A DNA stretch of 5,114 bases from Planctomycetota bacterium. GTDB taxonomy: Bacteria > Planctomycetota > Planctomycetia > Gemmatales > Gemmataceae. Location of the stretch: positions 1 through 5,114 of the forward strand of contig JAGWVO010000280.1 of the NCBI GenBank assembly GCA_018970845.1. The letters are read 5' to 3'. This document shows, piece after piece, positions 1-5,114 of this stretch. The translations under genes and the position numbers were made by a program. The notes under the pieces were generated by a model. That model did no database searches, was not told where the DNA came from, and worked only from the letters and a program-made list of their open reading frames with translations. How positions within the stretch are numbered: the first letter of the stretch is position 1; each line of letters opens with the position of its first letter.

Positions 1-2
1 GG

Positions 3-905
3 CCGCCCCTGGCTGCTTTCAAAGTGGTCTCCAAAACCGATAAAGGCGACTACTGGCACGAGGTTTTTGAATTTGCCAACGGCGCGGGGGAAACCGTTCG
101 GGGCTATTGTTTTGTTCCCAAGGCGGCGTCCCCGTCATCCAAGTTCCCGGCCATTCTTTACTGCCACTGGCATGGTGGCCAGTATGACATTGGTAAGGAT
201 GAACTCCTGGGAACGAATGCCACTCCGGTTCCCGCCGGTCCCGCCCTTGTCCGCGCTGGTTATGTTGTCCTTGGCATCGACGCGTGCTGTTTCGGTGAAC
301 GGCAGGGGCGCGGCCCCGACGGTCCGGCTCAAAAAGGTTCCCAGGGTGAGATGTCCGCCGCCAAGTTCAACCTGTGGATGGGTCGAACCCTCTGGGGCAT
401 GATCCTCCGCGACGACCTTTCCGCCCTGGATTACCTGAGTTCACGCCCCGAAGTCGATCCCTCCAGGATTGGCGTGACCGGGATCAGCATGGGCAGCACC
501 CGATCCTGGTGGATCATGGCGCTTGACGACAGGCCGCGCGCCGCCTCATGTGTCGCCTGCATGACCCGCTACCAAGATCTCATCGGGCAAGGAATGCTCA
601 AGGCCCACGGGATCTATTATTTCGTGCCAGGCATGCTGCGGCATTTTGATTCCGAGGCAGTGATTGCCTGCGCCGCGCCACGCCCCATGCTTTTCATGAC
701 GGGCGACAAGGATTCGGGATCACCGGCATCCGGATTAAAGGCCATCGGCCAGGTTGTGGAGAAGGTTTACGCGGCACATGGAGCATCCGGGGAGGGGCGT
801 TTTGCCAATGAGATTTTCACCGGATTGGGCCATGAGTACACGCCTGTCATGTGGCGCAAAACGGTTGACTGGATGGATCGTTGGCTCAAGCCAAAGTCGA
901 GGTGA
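3..905 (+). CDS. Alpha/beta hydrolase, dienelactone hydrolase / acetyl xylan esterase-like (5' end outside window)
   Basis: Serine hydrolase of the alpha/beta fold, probably an esterase acting on a small or carbohydrate-linked ester; the substrate cannot be read from the sequence. Numbering from the first complete codon (300 residues visible): an oxyanion-type HWHGG motif at 55-59, the nucleophile elbow GISMG at 160-164 with Ser162 (codon at 486), an acid candidate in GDKD (Asp235 or Asp237), and the catalytic His277 in GLGHEY (codon at 831). The frame is open to the left edge. A GTG at 24 could start the protein, but no Shine-Dalgarno precedes it and the residues before it (PPLAAFKV) read like the family's N-terminal lead-in, so I treat the gene as truncated by the window. 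No signal peptide is visible in what remains. It ends 3 bases from the convergent tyrA stop codon. Family call is firm; specificity is unknown. Confidence 0.85.
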   Translation, partial: PPLAAFKVVSKTDKGDYWHEVFEFANGAGETVRGYCFVPKAASPSSKFPAILYCHWHGGQYDIGKDELLGTNATPVPAGPALVRAGYVVLGIDACCFGERQGRGPDGPAQKGSQGEMSAAKFNLWMGRTLWGMILRDDLSALDYLSSRPEVDPSRIGVTGISMGSTRSWWIMALDDRPRAASCVACMTRYQDLIGQGMLKAHGIYYFVPGMLRHFDSEAVIACAAPRPMLFMTGDKDSGSPASGLKAIGQVVEKVYAAHGASGEGRFANEIFTGLGHEYTPVMWRKTVDWMDRWLKPKSR

Positions 906-908
906 AAG

Positions 909-1772
909 CTATTGGCGGCTATCCCTTGCTTCATCCAAACCCGTTCTGAACCGATGCCCCAGGGCAAGGATTGATGAGAGTTTTTGAGCAGCGTCCTTGC
1001 TGTTGTCGGAAAGAACACCGCGGGCCTGCTCAAGTTTCATGATGATCAAATCGATCAGCGGCATCATGGCTGATCGGTTGTCGAGAAGGATTCCCGCCCA
1101 CAGGTCCGGGTCGCTTGCGGCGATTCTGGTTGTGTCACGGAACCCCCCCCCGGCGAAAGCCTTGTCCTTTTCCGCTGGCAGGCCCGCCAAAAGGAATGCG
1201 AGCAGGTGGGGCAAATGGCTTGTGGCGGCCAAGGCCCTGTCATGTTCCTCGGAATCCATGCGGATGGTTCGCGATCCGAGCGATTGCCAAAATTGTTCAA
1301 TCCTGCGAATGGAATCCTCGGAAGCCAATCCCGGGCATACAACGGTAAGCTTTCCTTCAAACAAACCACCTTCGGAATGGGCGCATCCGCTTTTTTCCGA
1401 TCCGGCGATCGGATGTCCGCCGACAAATGTCGCGCCTCCCGCGAGCACGGGCCCGATTCCCCTCATGATGGATGCCTTGGTGCTACCCAGGTCGGTCACC
1501 ACTGTCCCTGGGCCGCATGACGGTCCGACCTGAATGGCAATTTCCGGCACCTGAATCACGGGGCACGCCAACACCACGATGTCGGCACCCGCGACCGCGT
1601 CCTCCGGGTCTACCTCGATACGGTCCACCAAGCCTCGCGCCAAGGCGGTCGCGCAGGCCTTGGCGGAAGGATCCCACCCGGCCACCGAGCGGGCCACCCC
1701 CTTCGATTTGGCGGCCAGGGCGACGCTTCCGCCCATCAACCCCAAGCCCAGAACCGCAACCGAGAGACTCAT
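909..1772 (-). CDS. tyrA: Prephenate (or arogenate) dehydrogenase, TyrA family
   Basis: Cytoplasmic enzyme of tyrosine synthesis: oxidative decarboxylation of prephenate to 4-hydroxyphenylpyruvate (or arogenate to tyrosine) with NAD(P). The 287-residue protein has the N-terminal Rossmann fold with GLGLMGGS at 9-16 and an acidic residue (Asp34) at the end of the second strand, which favours NAD. DLGSTK lies at 94-99, the substrate/catalytic motif GGHPIAGSEKSG at 118-129 (His120), SHLPH at 185-189, and the helical-domain signature GGFRDTTRIAASDP at 209-222. There is neither a fused chorismate mutase nor a C-terminal ACT domain, so feedback control through ACT is not expected. The ATG overlaps the stop of the upstream esterase gene by 4 bases (ATGA) and has no good Shine-Dalgarno of its own, so it is probably translated by coupling. 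It is last in the operon tsaB-esterase-tyrA. A run of nine G encodes the glycines of the GGF motif. Prephenate versus arogenate preference is not decidable here. Confidence 0.95.
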   Translation of the reverse strand: MSLSVAVLGLGLMGGSVALAAKSKGVARSVAGWDPSAKACATALARGLVDRIEVDPEDAVAGADIVVLACPVIQVPEIAIQVGPSCGPGTVVTDLGSTKASIMRGIGPVLAGGATFVGGHPIAGSEKSGCAHSEGGLFEGKLTVVCPGLASEDSIRRIEQFWQSLGSRTIRMDSEEHDRALAATSHLPHLLAFLLAGLPAEKDKAFAGGGFRDTTRIAASDPDLWAGILLDNRSAMMPLIDLIIMKLEQARGVLSDNSKDAAQKLSSILALGHRFRTGLDEARDSRQ

Positions 1773-3241
1773 GGGGTTTCAAGCCATTGGCGCATTTTTC
1801 TTTCCATTCGCTTGCGCAATTCCGCGGTGAGCAGGTTGCCGTGGTCCTTGCCCGGATGAATCTCCACGACGGCATCCGACTTCAACCTGGCCAAGGTTTC
1901 CTTCAGCAGGATCGTCGCGCCCTCGAGGTAAAAGGTGTCGGCCGACCCGCAATGCACCTCGACTTTTCCTGCCAGTTTCGGGCCGAGCAAGGGCCATTGC
2001 TTCTCGATGTATTTCCTGATGTCGTACCGTTCCCACGACTTCATCACCGCGGGATCCACCCTTCCGCTTGTCCTGTCCCACAGGGGGCGAGGCTTCCCGT
2101 CGATGCCACGGGGGCCGAAAACCGCCTCGAACGATCCAAGCTGTCCCCCGCGTCCCATCACCACCTCCATGTCGGAAAAATCCTTGTAGAAAAGGACGGG
2201 CTTGTCGTTCCGCCGCGCGATCGGCCTCTTCCTGCCAATCTCGTCAACAAACATCGATACCGCTGGCGCCGCGTAAAGGTCGATCCTTTGGAAATCCCGG
2301 AAATCCACGGGATCGGGGGCGGTACTCCAGACTCCCCTGAAGGAATCGGGGTGGGTCACATGGATCCACAGGCTGCTCCATCCACCCGATGAGTGTCCCG
2401 TCACCACCCGCCTGTCGGGCATGCATCGGAATTTCGACTCGATCGCGGGCATCAATTCCTTTTCAAGGGCCTGCGCGTAAGGCCCGTTCGTGTCGGAATC
2501 GGCGAAGACATGGTGGCCCGTCGGGCAGTCCGGATCGAGAACCACCCAGATGGTGTCCAGTCCATCCAAGCGGGTCAGGCCTTGTGCCATTCTTCCATGG
2601 GCCCCGAAATGATTTCCGCCAAATCCTGGCACCTCGTAAACGACGGGATACTTCTTCGAGTTTTCCTTTCCGTGGCTTTCAGGCAAGGCGACGCCAGCGC
2701 GCAAGCGGACTGTTTTTCCATGGAAATCGCCCAGAAGCTTGCTTTCGATGGAAACCAGCTTCACCCTGTCGGTTTCGCGGAACGGGGTGTCCTGCCAGAC
2801 CGAATCAAGCTTGATGTCAACCGTGTGTTCATCACCGCCGCCCAATTCAACGCGGGGAATGACCCCGTAAGGATTTCCCGCGCAAGTGGCGAAACTTTTT
2901 CCCCCGCCGTTGAGATCCATCACGGCTTGAGCCGTGTAGGTTTTCTTCGGCAGCTTGTCGATGGCCACGGGGAAACCGAGGCAACCCGGCCCCATGATGA
3001 GCGGTTCCCCCGCTTTCCATCCTGTGACATCCATCGCAAAAAATGGCTCCGGATGAAACCAGTCGGGTCCTCCCCGAAGTCTTTTGGTTTCCGCCTCGAA
3101 CAGCATCACATAAACCCTTCCGGTGAAAGGGCCCGCATGATCCTTCGAGCTGTATTCAAGACGGAATCGCGGCCCGGCCGCGGTTGTGCTTCCACAGGAG
3201 GCCGCCAGCAAACCCAAGGCGATGATGATTCGCGCGCGCAT
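1769..3241 (-). CDS. Exported putative esterase (enterochelin esterase / esterase D-like), lipoprotein-type signal
   Basis: Alpha/beta hydrolase of the putative-esterase family (the group with esterase D and enterochelin esterase), 490 residues from the chosen start. Residues 1-22 form an export signal: basic MRAR, a hydrophobic core IIIALGLLAA, then SC. Cys16 in LAASC may be a lipobox with Ala at -3, although cleavage after TTAA (22) by ordinary signal peptidase is also possible. Residues about 25-160 form a leading, probably beta-rich domain with no recognised motif. The catalytic domain follows: PGFGG at 205-209, GHSSGG at 282-287 (nucleophile Ser284), acid candidate Asp435 in GSADTF, and His467 in GKDHGN. 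The frame also opens at an ATG at 3340, but that would overlap tsaB by about 90 bases. The ATG at 3241 has GAGGG seven bases upstream and starts a signal peptide, so it is preferred. Substrate unknown. Confidence 0.85.
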   Translation of the reverse strand: MRARIIIALGLLAASCGSTTAAGPRFRLEYSSKDHAGPFTGRVYVMLFEAETKRLRGGPDWFHPEPFFAMDVTGWKAGEPLIMGPGCLGFPVAIDKLPKKTYTAQAVMDLNGGGKSFATCAGNPYGVIPRVELGGGDEHTVDIKLDSVWQDTPFRETDRVKLVSIESKLLGDFHGKTVRLRAGVALPESHGKENSKKYPVVYEVPGFGGNHFGAHGRMAQGLTRLDGLDTIWVVLDPDCPTGHHVFADSDTNGPYAQALEKELMPAIESKFRCMPDRRVVTGHSSGGWSSLWIHVTHPDSFRGVWSTAPDPVDFRDFQRIDLYAAPAVSMFVDEIGRKRPIARRNDKPVLFYKDFSDMEVVMGRGGQLGSFEAVFGPRGIDGKPRPLWDRTSGRVDPAVMKSWERYDIRKYIEKQWPLLGPKLAGKVEVHCGSADTFYLEGATILLKETLARLKSDAVVEIHPGKDHGNLLTAELRKRMERKMRQWLETP

Positions 3242-3248
3242 CTGAGTT

Positions 3249-3253
3249 CCCTC
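3249..3253 (-). promoter_or_regulatory. Ribosome-binding site of the esterase gene, overlapping the tsaB stop
   Basis: On the - strand the sequence reads TGAGGGAACTCAGATG. The GAGGG lies seven bases before the ATG at 3241, and its first two bases belong to the TGA stop of tsaB. This settles the esterase start at 3241 rather than 3340. It also implies that ribosomes finishing tsaB sit on the esterase initiation site, so the two genes are likely translationally coupled. Confidence 0.7.
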
Positions 3254-3902
3254 ACGACCTGCCAAGGTTGGCCCACTGCCTTTCGGCGGAACTGGGTTGA
3301 ACATACAGGGGTTCCAGAAGGTGGGGCTCATCCGACTCATGGGCCGCCAATCGCCTCAATCCGATGGCTCCGATCCCATCAAGAGCCGGTTCGGTGACCA
3401 ACGCGTTCGCGGGGCACCCCGGCCACCGCGCCGACATGGCCACCACCGGATGCGGGGTGGAAATCAGAGGCACAACCTTCAGTTCATCAGAGGGGGCCCA
3501 GCCGCGCTCGCCCTTCATGAAAGTTTGGACATAGGATCCGCCACGAAGGGCATCGGCCGCCACCGTGGCCACTCCGCCCGGAAGATCGGCCTGTTCGGCG
3601 ATGCCATGAAGCGAACCGACTCCGACAATTTTCGCCCCGGTCGCGTAAGCCAAGGCCATCGCGGTGGCCAGCCCGACTCTCAATCCCGTGAAGCTTCCCG
3701 GTCCCCGGGCAACGATCACGCCTTTCGTTTCGGCGGGCTTGTATCCATGGCCCTGCAGAATCTGCCCGACTTTCGCGGCCAAGTCACGGGCGTGCCTCCG
3801 CTCCGAATCAAGCGAAAGGCGCGCCACCATGGCGCCCTCGACCATCAAACCCACCTGGCCCTGAAAGCCCGATGTTTCAATCACCACCACTGGTCCTTGC
3901 AC
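3252..3902 (-). CDS. tsaB: tRNA threonylcarbamoyladenosine biosynthesis protein TsaB
   Basis: TsaB (YeaZ) is the catalytically silent ASKHA-fold partner that pairs with TsaD and TsaE to place threonylcarbamoyl on A37 of ANN-decoding tRNAs, in the cytoplasm. The 216-residue product shows the family pattern: an opening strand VVVIETSG at 5-12, RHARDL at 36-41 where the family usually has RHS-like residues, and the hallmark GPGSFTGLRVGLATA at 67-81 followed by GAKIVGVGSL. The C-terminal PLYVQPSSAERQ matches the usual closing motif. Length is close to typical (about 220-230). The only usable start is GTG at 3902, because the frame closes eight codons upstream at 3927-3929. A GGGGGG run lies just before it, and a better AAGGA match sits too far away. 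It is the first gene of an operon with the esterase and tyrA. No tsaE, tsaD or rimI, frequent tsaB neighbours elsewhere, is visible here. Confidence 0.93.
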   Translation of the reverse strand: MQGPVVVIETSGFQGQVGLMVEGAMVARLSLDSERRHARDLAAKVGQILQGHGYKPAETKGVIVARGPGSFTGLRVGLATAMALAYATGAKIVGVGSLHGIAEQADLPGGVATVAADALRGGSYVQTFMKGERGWAPSDELKVVPLISTPHPVVAMSARWPGCPANALVTEPALDGIGAIGLRRLAAHESDEPHLLEPLYVQPSSAERQWANLGRS

Positions 3903-3946
3903 GGAACCCCCCGCTTTTTCCTTCCTTCAATTCATACGCTAACCCG
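3903..3946. promoter_or_regulatory. Divergent intergenic spacer between tsaB and the RNase HI gene
   Basis: Both flanking genes read outward from these 44 bases, so promoters for the tsaB operon and for the RNase H gene should lie in or overlap this spacer. Weak -10-like hexamers can be seen on each strand and they overlap: TATGAA on the - strand (3931-3936) and TACGCT on the + strand (3935-3940). No convincing -35 box was found for either. The - strand candidate would give a leader of roughly 20 bases for tsaB. The + strand one would place the transcript start at or next to the RNase H ATG. The location is a solid inference; the exact boxes are guesses. Confidence 0.4.
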
Positions 3947-4555
3947 ATGAAAAAGCATGGCCAATGGATCGCCCACACCGATGGCGCCTCGAGGGGAAAC
4001 CCCGGCAAGGCGGCGTACGCGTTCGTCCTTGTCGGGCCGGATGGCGATGTCTATCAGGAAGCCGATTGCCTTGGAACCCAAACCAACAACCAGGCGGAAT
4101 ATGCCGCTTTGCTCCATGCCCTGAGGCGGGCCGCCGAACTGGGTATCGAGTCGCTTGAGGTTCGAAGCGATTCGGAACTCATGGTGAAGCAGATGCAGGG
4201 CGTCTACCAGGTAAAAAACCCAGACCTTCGAGACCTGTTTGTTGAGGCCAGAAAGGCCGCGGCGGCCCTTGGCGGCACGGTCACCTTCACTCATGTCCGC
4301 CGCGAGGCCAACAAGGTGGCCGACGGGCTGTGCAACGAGGCCCTCGACGGGAAGCCCCGTCCCCGCCCCGCGCCAGGGCAGGCCGAGTCGGCCGTTCAGT
4401 CGCTTCCCCCCGAGGCTTTCGCCCAGGCCGCTGTTTATCCTTCAGGTTTCCTGCAGACATTGGGAACGGCGTTGGCTGAAATCCGGTCAGGATCGAACCT
4501 CACCACCGAAGGACTGGCAAAGCGGCTGGAACCTTATCTGCGGCCCGGGCCCTGA
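3947..4555 (+). CDS. Ribonuclease HI family protein with C-terminal extension
   Basis: Type 1 RNase H, which cuts the RNA strand of RNA-DNA hybrids (R-loops, primers) using two metal ions. All four acidic active-site residues are present: Asp12 in HTDGASRGNPG, Glu51 in NNQAEYAALL, Asp75 in VRSDSELMV and Asp126 in ANKVADGL. The region after Asp75 is short and lacks the basic protrusion of E. coli RnhA. The loop before the last Asp reads VRREANK, with no His. This matches the compact RNase HI group (Bacillus YpdQ-like and archaeal forms). The RNase H fold ends near residue 135; the remaining 65 or so residues start with a proline-rich linker and then look helical, with no recognised domain. The start at 3947 is chosen because the conserved fold begins within ten residues. 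An ATG at 3872 in the same frame would overlap tsaB and add unconserved-looking sequence. No Shine-Dalgarno precedes the ATG. I give no symbol because rnhA is usually kept for the E. coli-type enzyme. Confidence 0.9.
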   Translation: MKKHGQWIAHTDGASRGNPGKAAYAFVLVGPDGDVYQEADCLGTQTNNQAEYAALLHALRRAAELGIESLEVRSDSELMVKQMQGVYQVKNPDLRDLFVEARKAAAALGGTVTFTHVRREANKVADGLCNEALDGKPRPRPAPGQAESAVQSLPPEAFAQAAVYPSGFLQTLGTALAEIRSGSNLTTEGLAKRLEPYLRPGP

Positions 4556-4578
4556 CGCGGCCGGATCAGCCGCGGCCC
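4547..4578. terminator. GC-rich inverted repeat between convergent genes, possible two-way terminator
   Basis: A perfect 6-base stem CGCGGC / GCCGCG (4556-4561 and 4569-4574) encloses a 7-base loop. It can be lengthened by an outer GGGCC / GGCCC pairing (4547-4551 with 4574-4578, sharing one base) across a 4-base bulge. It covers the stop codons of the + strand RNase H gene (4553-4555) and of the - strand small gene (4566-4568), where a shared terminator would be expected. There is no T-run on either side, so it is not a classical intrinsic terminator, and in GC-rich DNA such a stem can arise by chance. Confidence 0.35.
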
Positions 4579-4718
4579 AACGCCATCGACGCCACCCGGA
4601 TCAAGAACGGAACAAGCTCGTAAAGCGTCATCGAACCCAAGCAGAGCGCGAACAGGTACATGAAACAGGTGGCCTGAAAGCTCAGGCCCGTTTCCGTGAT
4701 GGTCTTCGCATCATCCAT
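4566..4718 (-). CDS. Small hydrophobic (membrane) protein, 50 residues, downstream of rseP
   Basis: A 50-codon frame from ATG at 4718 to TGA at 4566-4568. The product begins MDDAKTITETG and is then almost continuously hydrophobic from about residue 14 to 47 (FQATCFMYLFALCLGS, then LVPFLIRVASMALG). This suggests one membrane helix, or two short ones broken around Thr31-Pro37, with a polar acidic N-terminus. An ideal AAGGAG lies seven bases before the ATG. The gene starts 18 bases after the rseP-type stop codon, in the same direction, so it is probably co-transcribed with the protease. I recognise no family. It could be a partner or regulator of the protease, or an unrelated small membrane protein. 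Support for its being real: the ribosome-binding site, the operon position, the coherent membrane-protein composition, and the fact that it fills an otherwise empty gap exactly. Confidence 0.72.
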   Translation of the reverse strand: MDDAKTITETGLSFQATCFMYLFALCLGSMTLYELVPFLIRVASMALGRG

Positions 4719-4725
4719 GACGCGG

Positions 4726-4731
4726 CTCCTT
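4726..4731 (-). promoter_or_regulatory. Ribosome-binding site of the 50-residue membrane protein gene
   Basis: The - strand reads AAGGAG, then seven bases (CCGCGTC), then ATG at 4718. This is the best Shine-Dalgarno match I found in the window, and it is the main evidence that the short frame is translated and that 4718 is its start. It lies 5 bases past the rseP-type stop codon, so it is not part of that coding region. Confidence 0.75.
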
Positions 4732-4736
4732 CAAGG

Positions 4737-5114
4737 TCAGGGTGTGAGGAAATTGCGGTTGATGTCGTTGTAAAAGACCAAGGCGAACAACGAGAGAATG
4801 ATGGCGAGCCCCAGGTAGCCCGCCGCCGCTGAGACCCAAGCCGGCGGGGGCCTGCGGGTGATGGCCTCATAGATCAGGAACACCATGTGCCCGCCATCGA
4901 GGATGGGAATGGGAAGGAAGTTCACCACCGCCAAATTGATGCTGATCATGCCGAGGAACAAGACCAGCTCAACGGGTTGTTCGGCGGCGGAAAACGCCTG
5001 CGCGGCAATCTCGATGGGGCCGCCAAGGTTGTTGGCCGAGAGATCCCTCGTGATGAGCCTGAGCAGGTTCATGTAAATCGTCTGCATCATCTTGAGGGTG
5101 GCCCGCCATCCCAG
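4737..5114 (-). CDS. rseP: RseP-type site-2 intramembrane zinc metalloprotease, C-terminal part (gene runs off the right edge)
   Basis: M50 family inner-membrane protease. In model bacteria RseP cuts anti-sigma factors and leftover signal peptides within the membrane. Only the last 125 residues are here; the HExxH zinc site and the PDZ domains lie beyond the right edge. The frame is open to position 5114. What is visible fits the family closely: a pre-helix stretch LLRLITRDLSANNLGGPIEI, then a membrane helix (LVLFLGMISINLAVVNFLP). The metal-binding/active-site motif NFLPIPILDGGH follows, whose Asp is the third zinc ligand. Last come a cytoplasmic turn (EAITRRPPPAWV) and a final membrane helix (GLAIILSLFALVFYNDI). 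An ATG at 5090 exists inside this conserved region but is not a real start. The 50-residue membrane protein gene follows after 18 bases on the same strand. Confidence 0.92.
   Translation of the reverse strand: MGWRATLKMMQTIYMNLLRLITRDLSANNLGGPIEIAAQAFSAAEQPVELVLFLGMISINLAVVNFLPIPILDGGHMVFLIYEAITRRPPPAWVSAAAGYLGLAIILSLFALVFYNDINRNFLTP

Noticed and set aside
1143..1151. A possible frameshift in tyrA at the nine-base run.
   Set aside because: The conserved motifs before the run (SHLPH) and after it (FRDTTRIAASDP) are in the same frame, so the gene is intact as given.
997..1533. A 178-codon + strand frame antisense to tyrA.
   Set aside because: tyrA on the - strand has the full set of family motifs. 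The + strand product has none.
3242..3340. Upstream ATG at 3340 as the start of the esterase.
   Set aside because: It would overlap the tsaB end by about 90 bases and place 33 unlike residues before a clean signal peptide. The ATG at 3241 has its own GAGGG.
1472..3397. Two long + strand frames (306 and 334 codons, almost end to end) covering the esterase gene antisense.
   Set aside because: They carry no recognisable motif, are rich in Arg/Pro/Ser as expected for the reverse of a GC-rich gene, and the - strand frame here has a signal peptide, a full catalytic triad and operon spacing.
3872..3946. Upstream ATG at 3872 as the start of the RNase H gene.
   Set aside because: It overlaps the divergent tsaB coding region and would use up the whole promoter spacer. 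The added residues look like low-information proline-rich sequence ahead of a fold that begins right after 3947.
4239..4832. A 197-codon + strand frame running from within the RNase H gene past its end and into the rseP region.
   Set aside because: It is out of frame with the RNase H fold, antisense to two better-supported - strand genes, has no motif, and its composition is typical of shadow translation.
1..5114. Search by eye for tRNA or rRNA genes, CRISPR repeats, insertion-sequence ends, phage or defence genes.
   Set aside because: None found. The genes are core metabolism and housekeeping functions packed with very short spacers, leaving no room for such elements.

Overview
The window is a gene-dense, GC-rich stretch of bacterial chromosome. 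It holds six protein-coding genes, two of them cut by the window edges, and no gap longer than about 45 bases. No RNA gene, insertion sequence, integrase, CRISPR array or phage gene was seen. The two-membrane machinery (an RseP-type site-2 protease), a lipoprotein-like or secreted esterase and an acetyl-xylan-esterase/dienelactone-hydrolase-like enzyme suggest a Gram-negative. The hydrolase types resemble those common in Verrucomicrobiota and Planctomycetota. That lineage assignment is an inference from protein style, not something the window proves.

Left part (1-905, + strand): the 3' portion of a large alpha/beta hydrolase gene. It stops 3 bases before the end of a convergent operon.

Centre (909-3902, - strand): a tightly packed three-gene transcription unit reading tsaB -> putative esterase -> tyrA. 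The tsaB-esterase gap is 10 bases, and the esterase ribosome-binding site overlaps the tsaB stop codon. The esterase and tyrA overlap by 4 bases (ATGA). TsaB is part of the essential machinery that makes the t6A modification of tRNA. TyrA is the NAD-dependent dehydrogenase of tyrosine synthesis. The esterase is exported and has no evident link to either, so the unit looks like a housekeeping operon with an unrelated gene inside it.

Right part: a divergent 44-base spacer separates tsaB from a + strand RNase HI gene (3947-4555). The RNase has a complete D-E-D-D active site and an unassigned C-terminal extension of about 65 residues. Convergent to it on the - strand is the end of an rseP-type intramembrane protease gene (cut at the right edge). 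It is followed after 18 bases by a 50-codon gene for a small hydrophobic protein with a very good ribosome-binding site. That small gene is the least expected feature of the window.

Overall this is an ordinary core-genome region. I do not see a new multi-gene system. The points worth a second look are the small membrane-protein gene, the esterase inside the tsaB-tyrA operon, the RNase H tail, a nine-G run in a conserved part of tyrA, and the RNase H gene start without a Shine-Dalgarno sequence.
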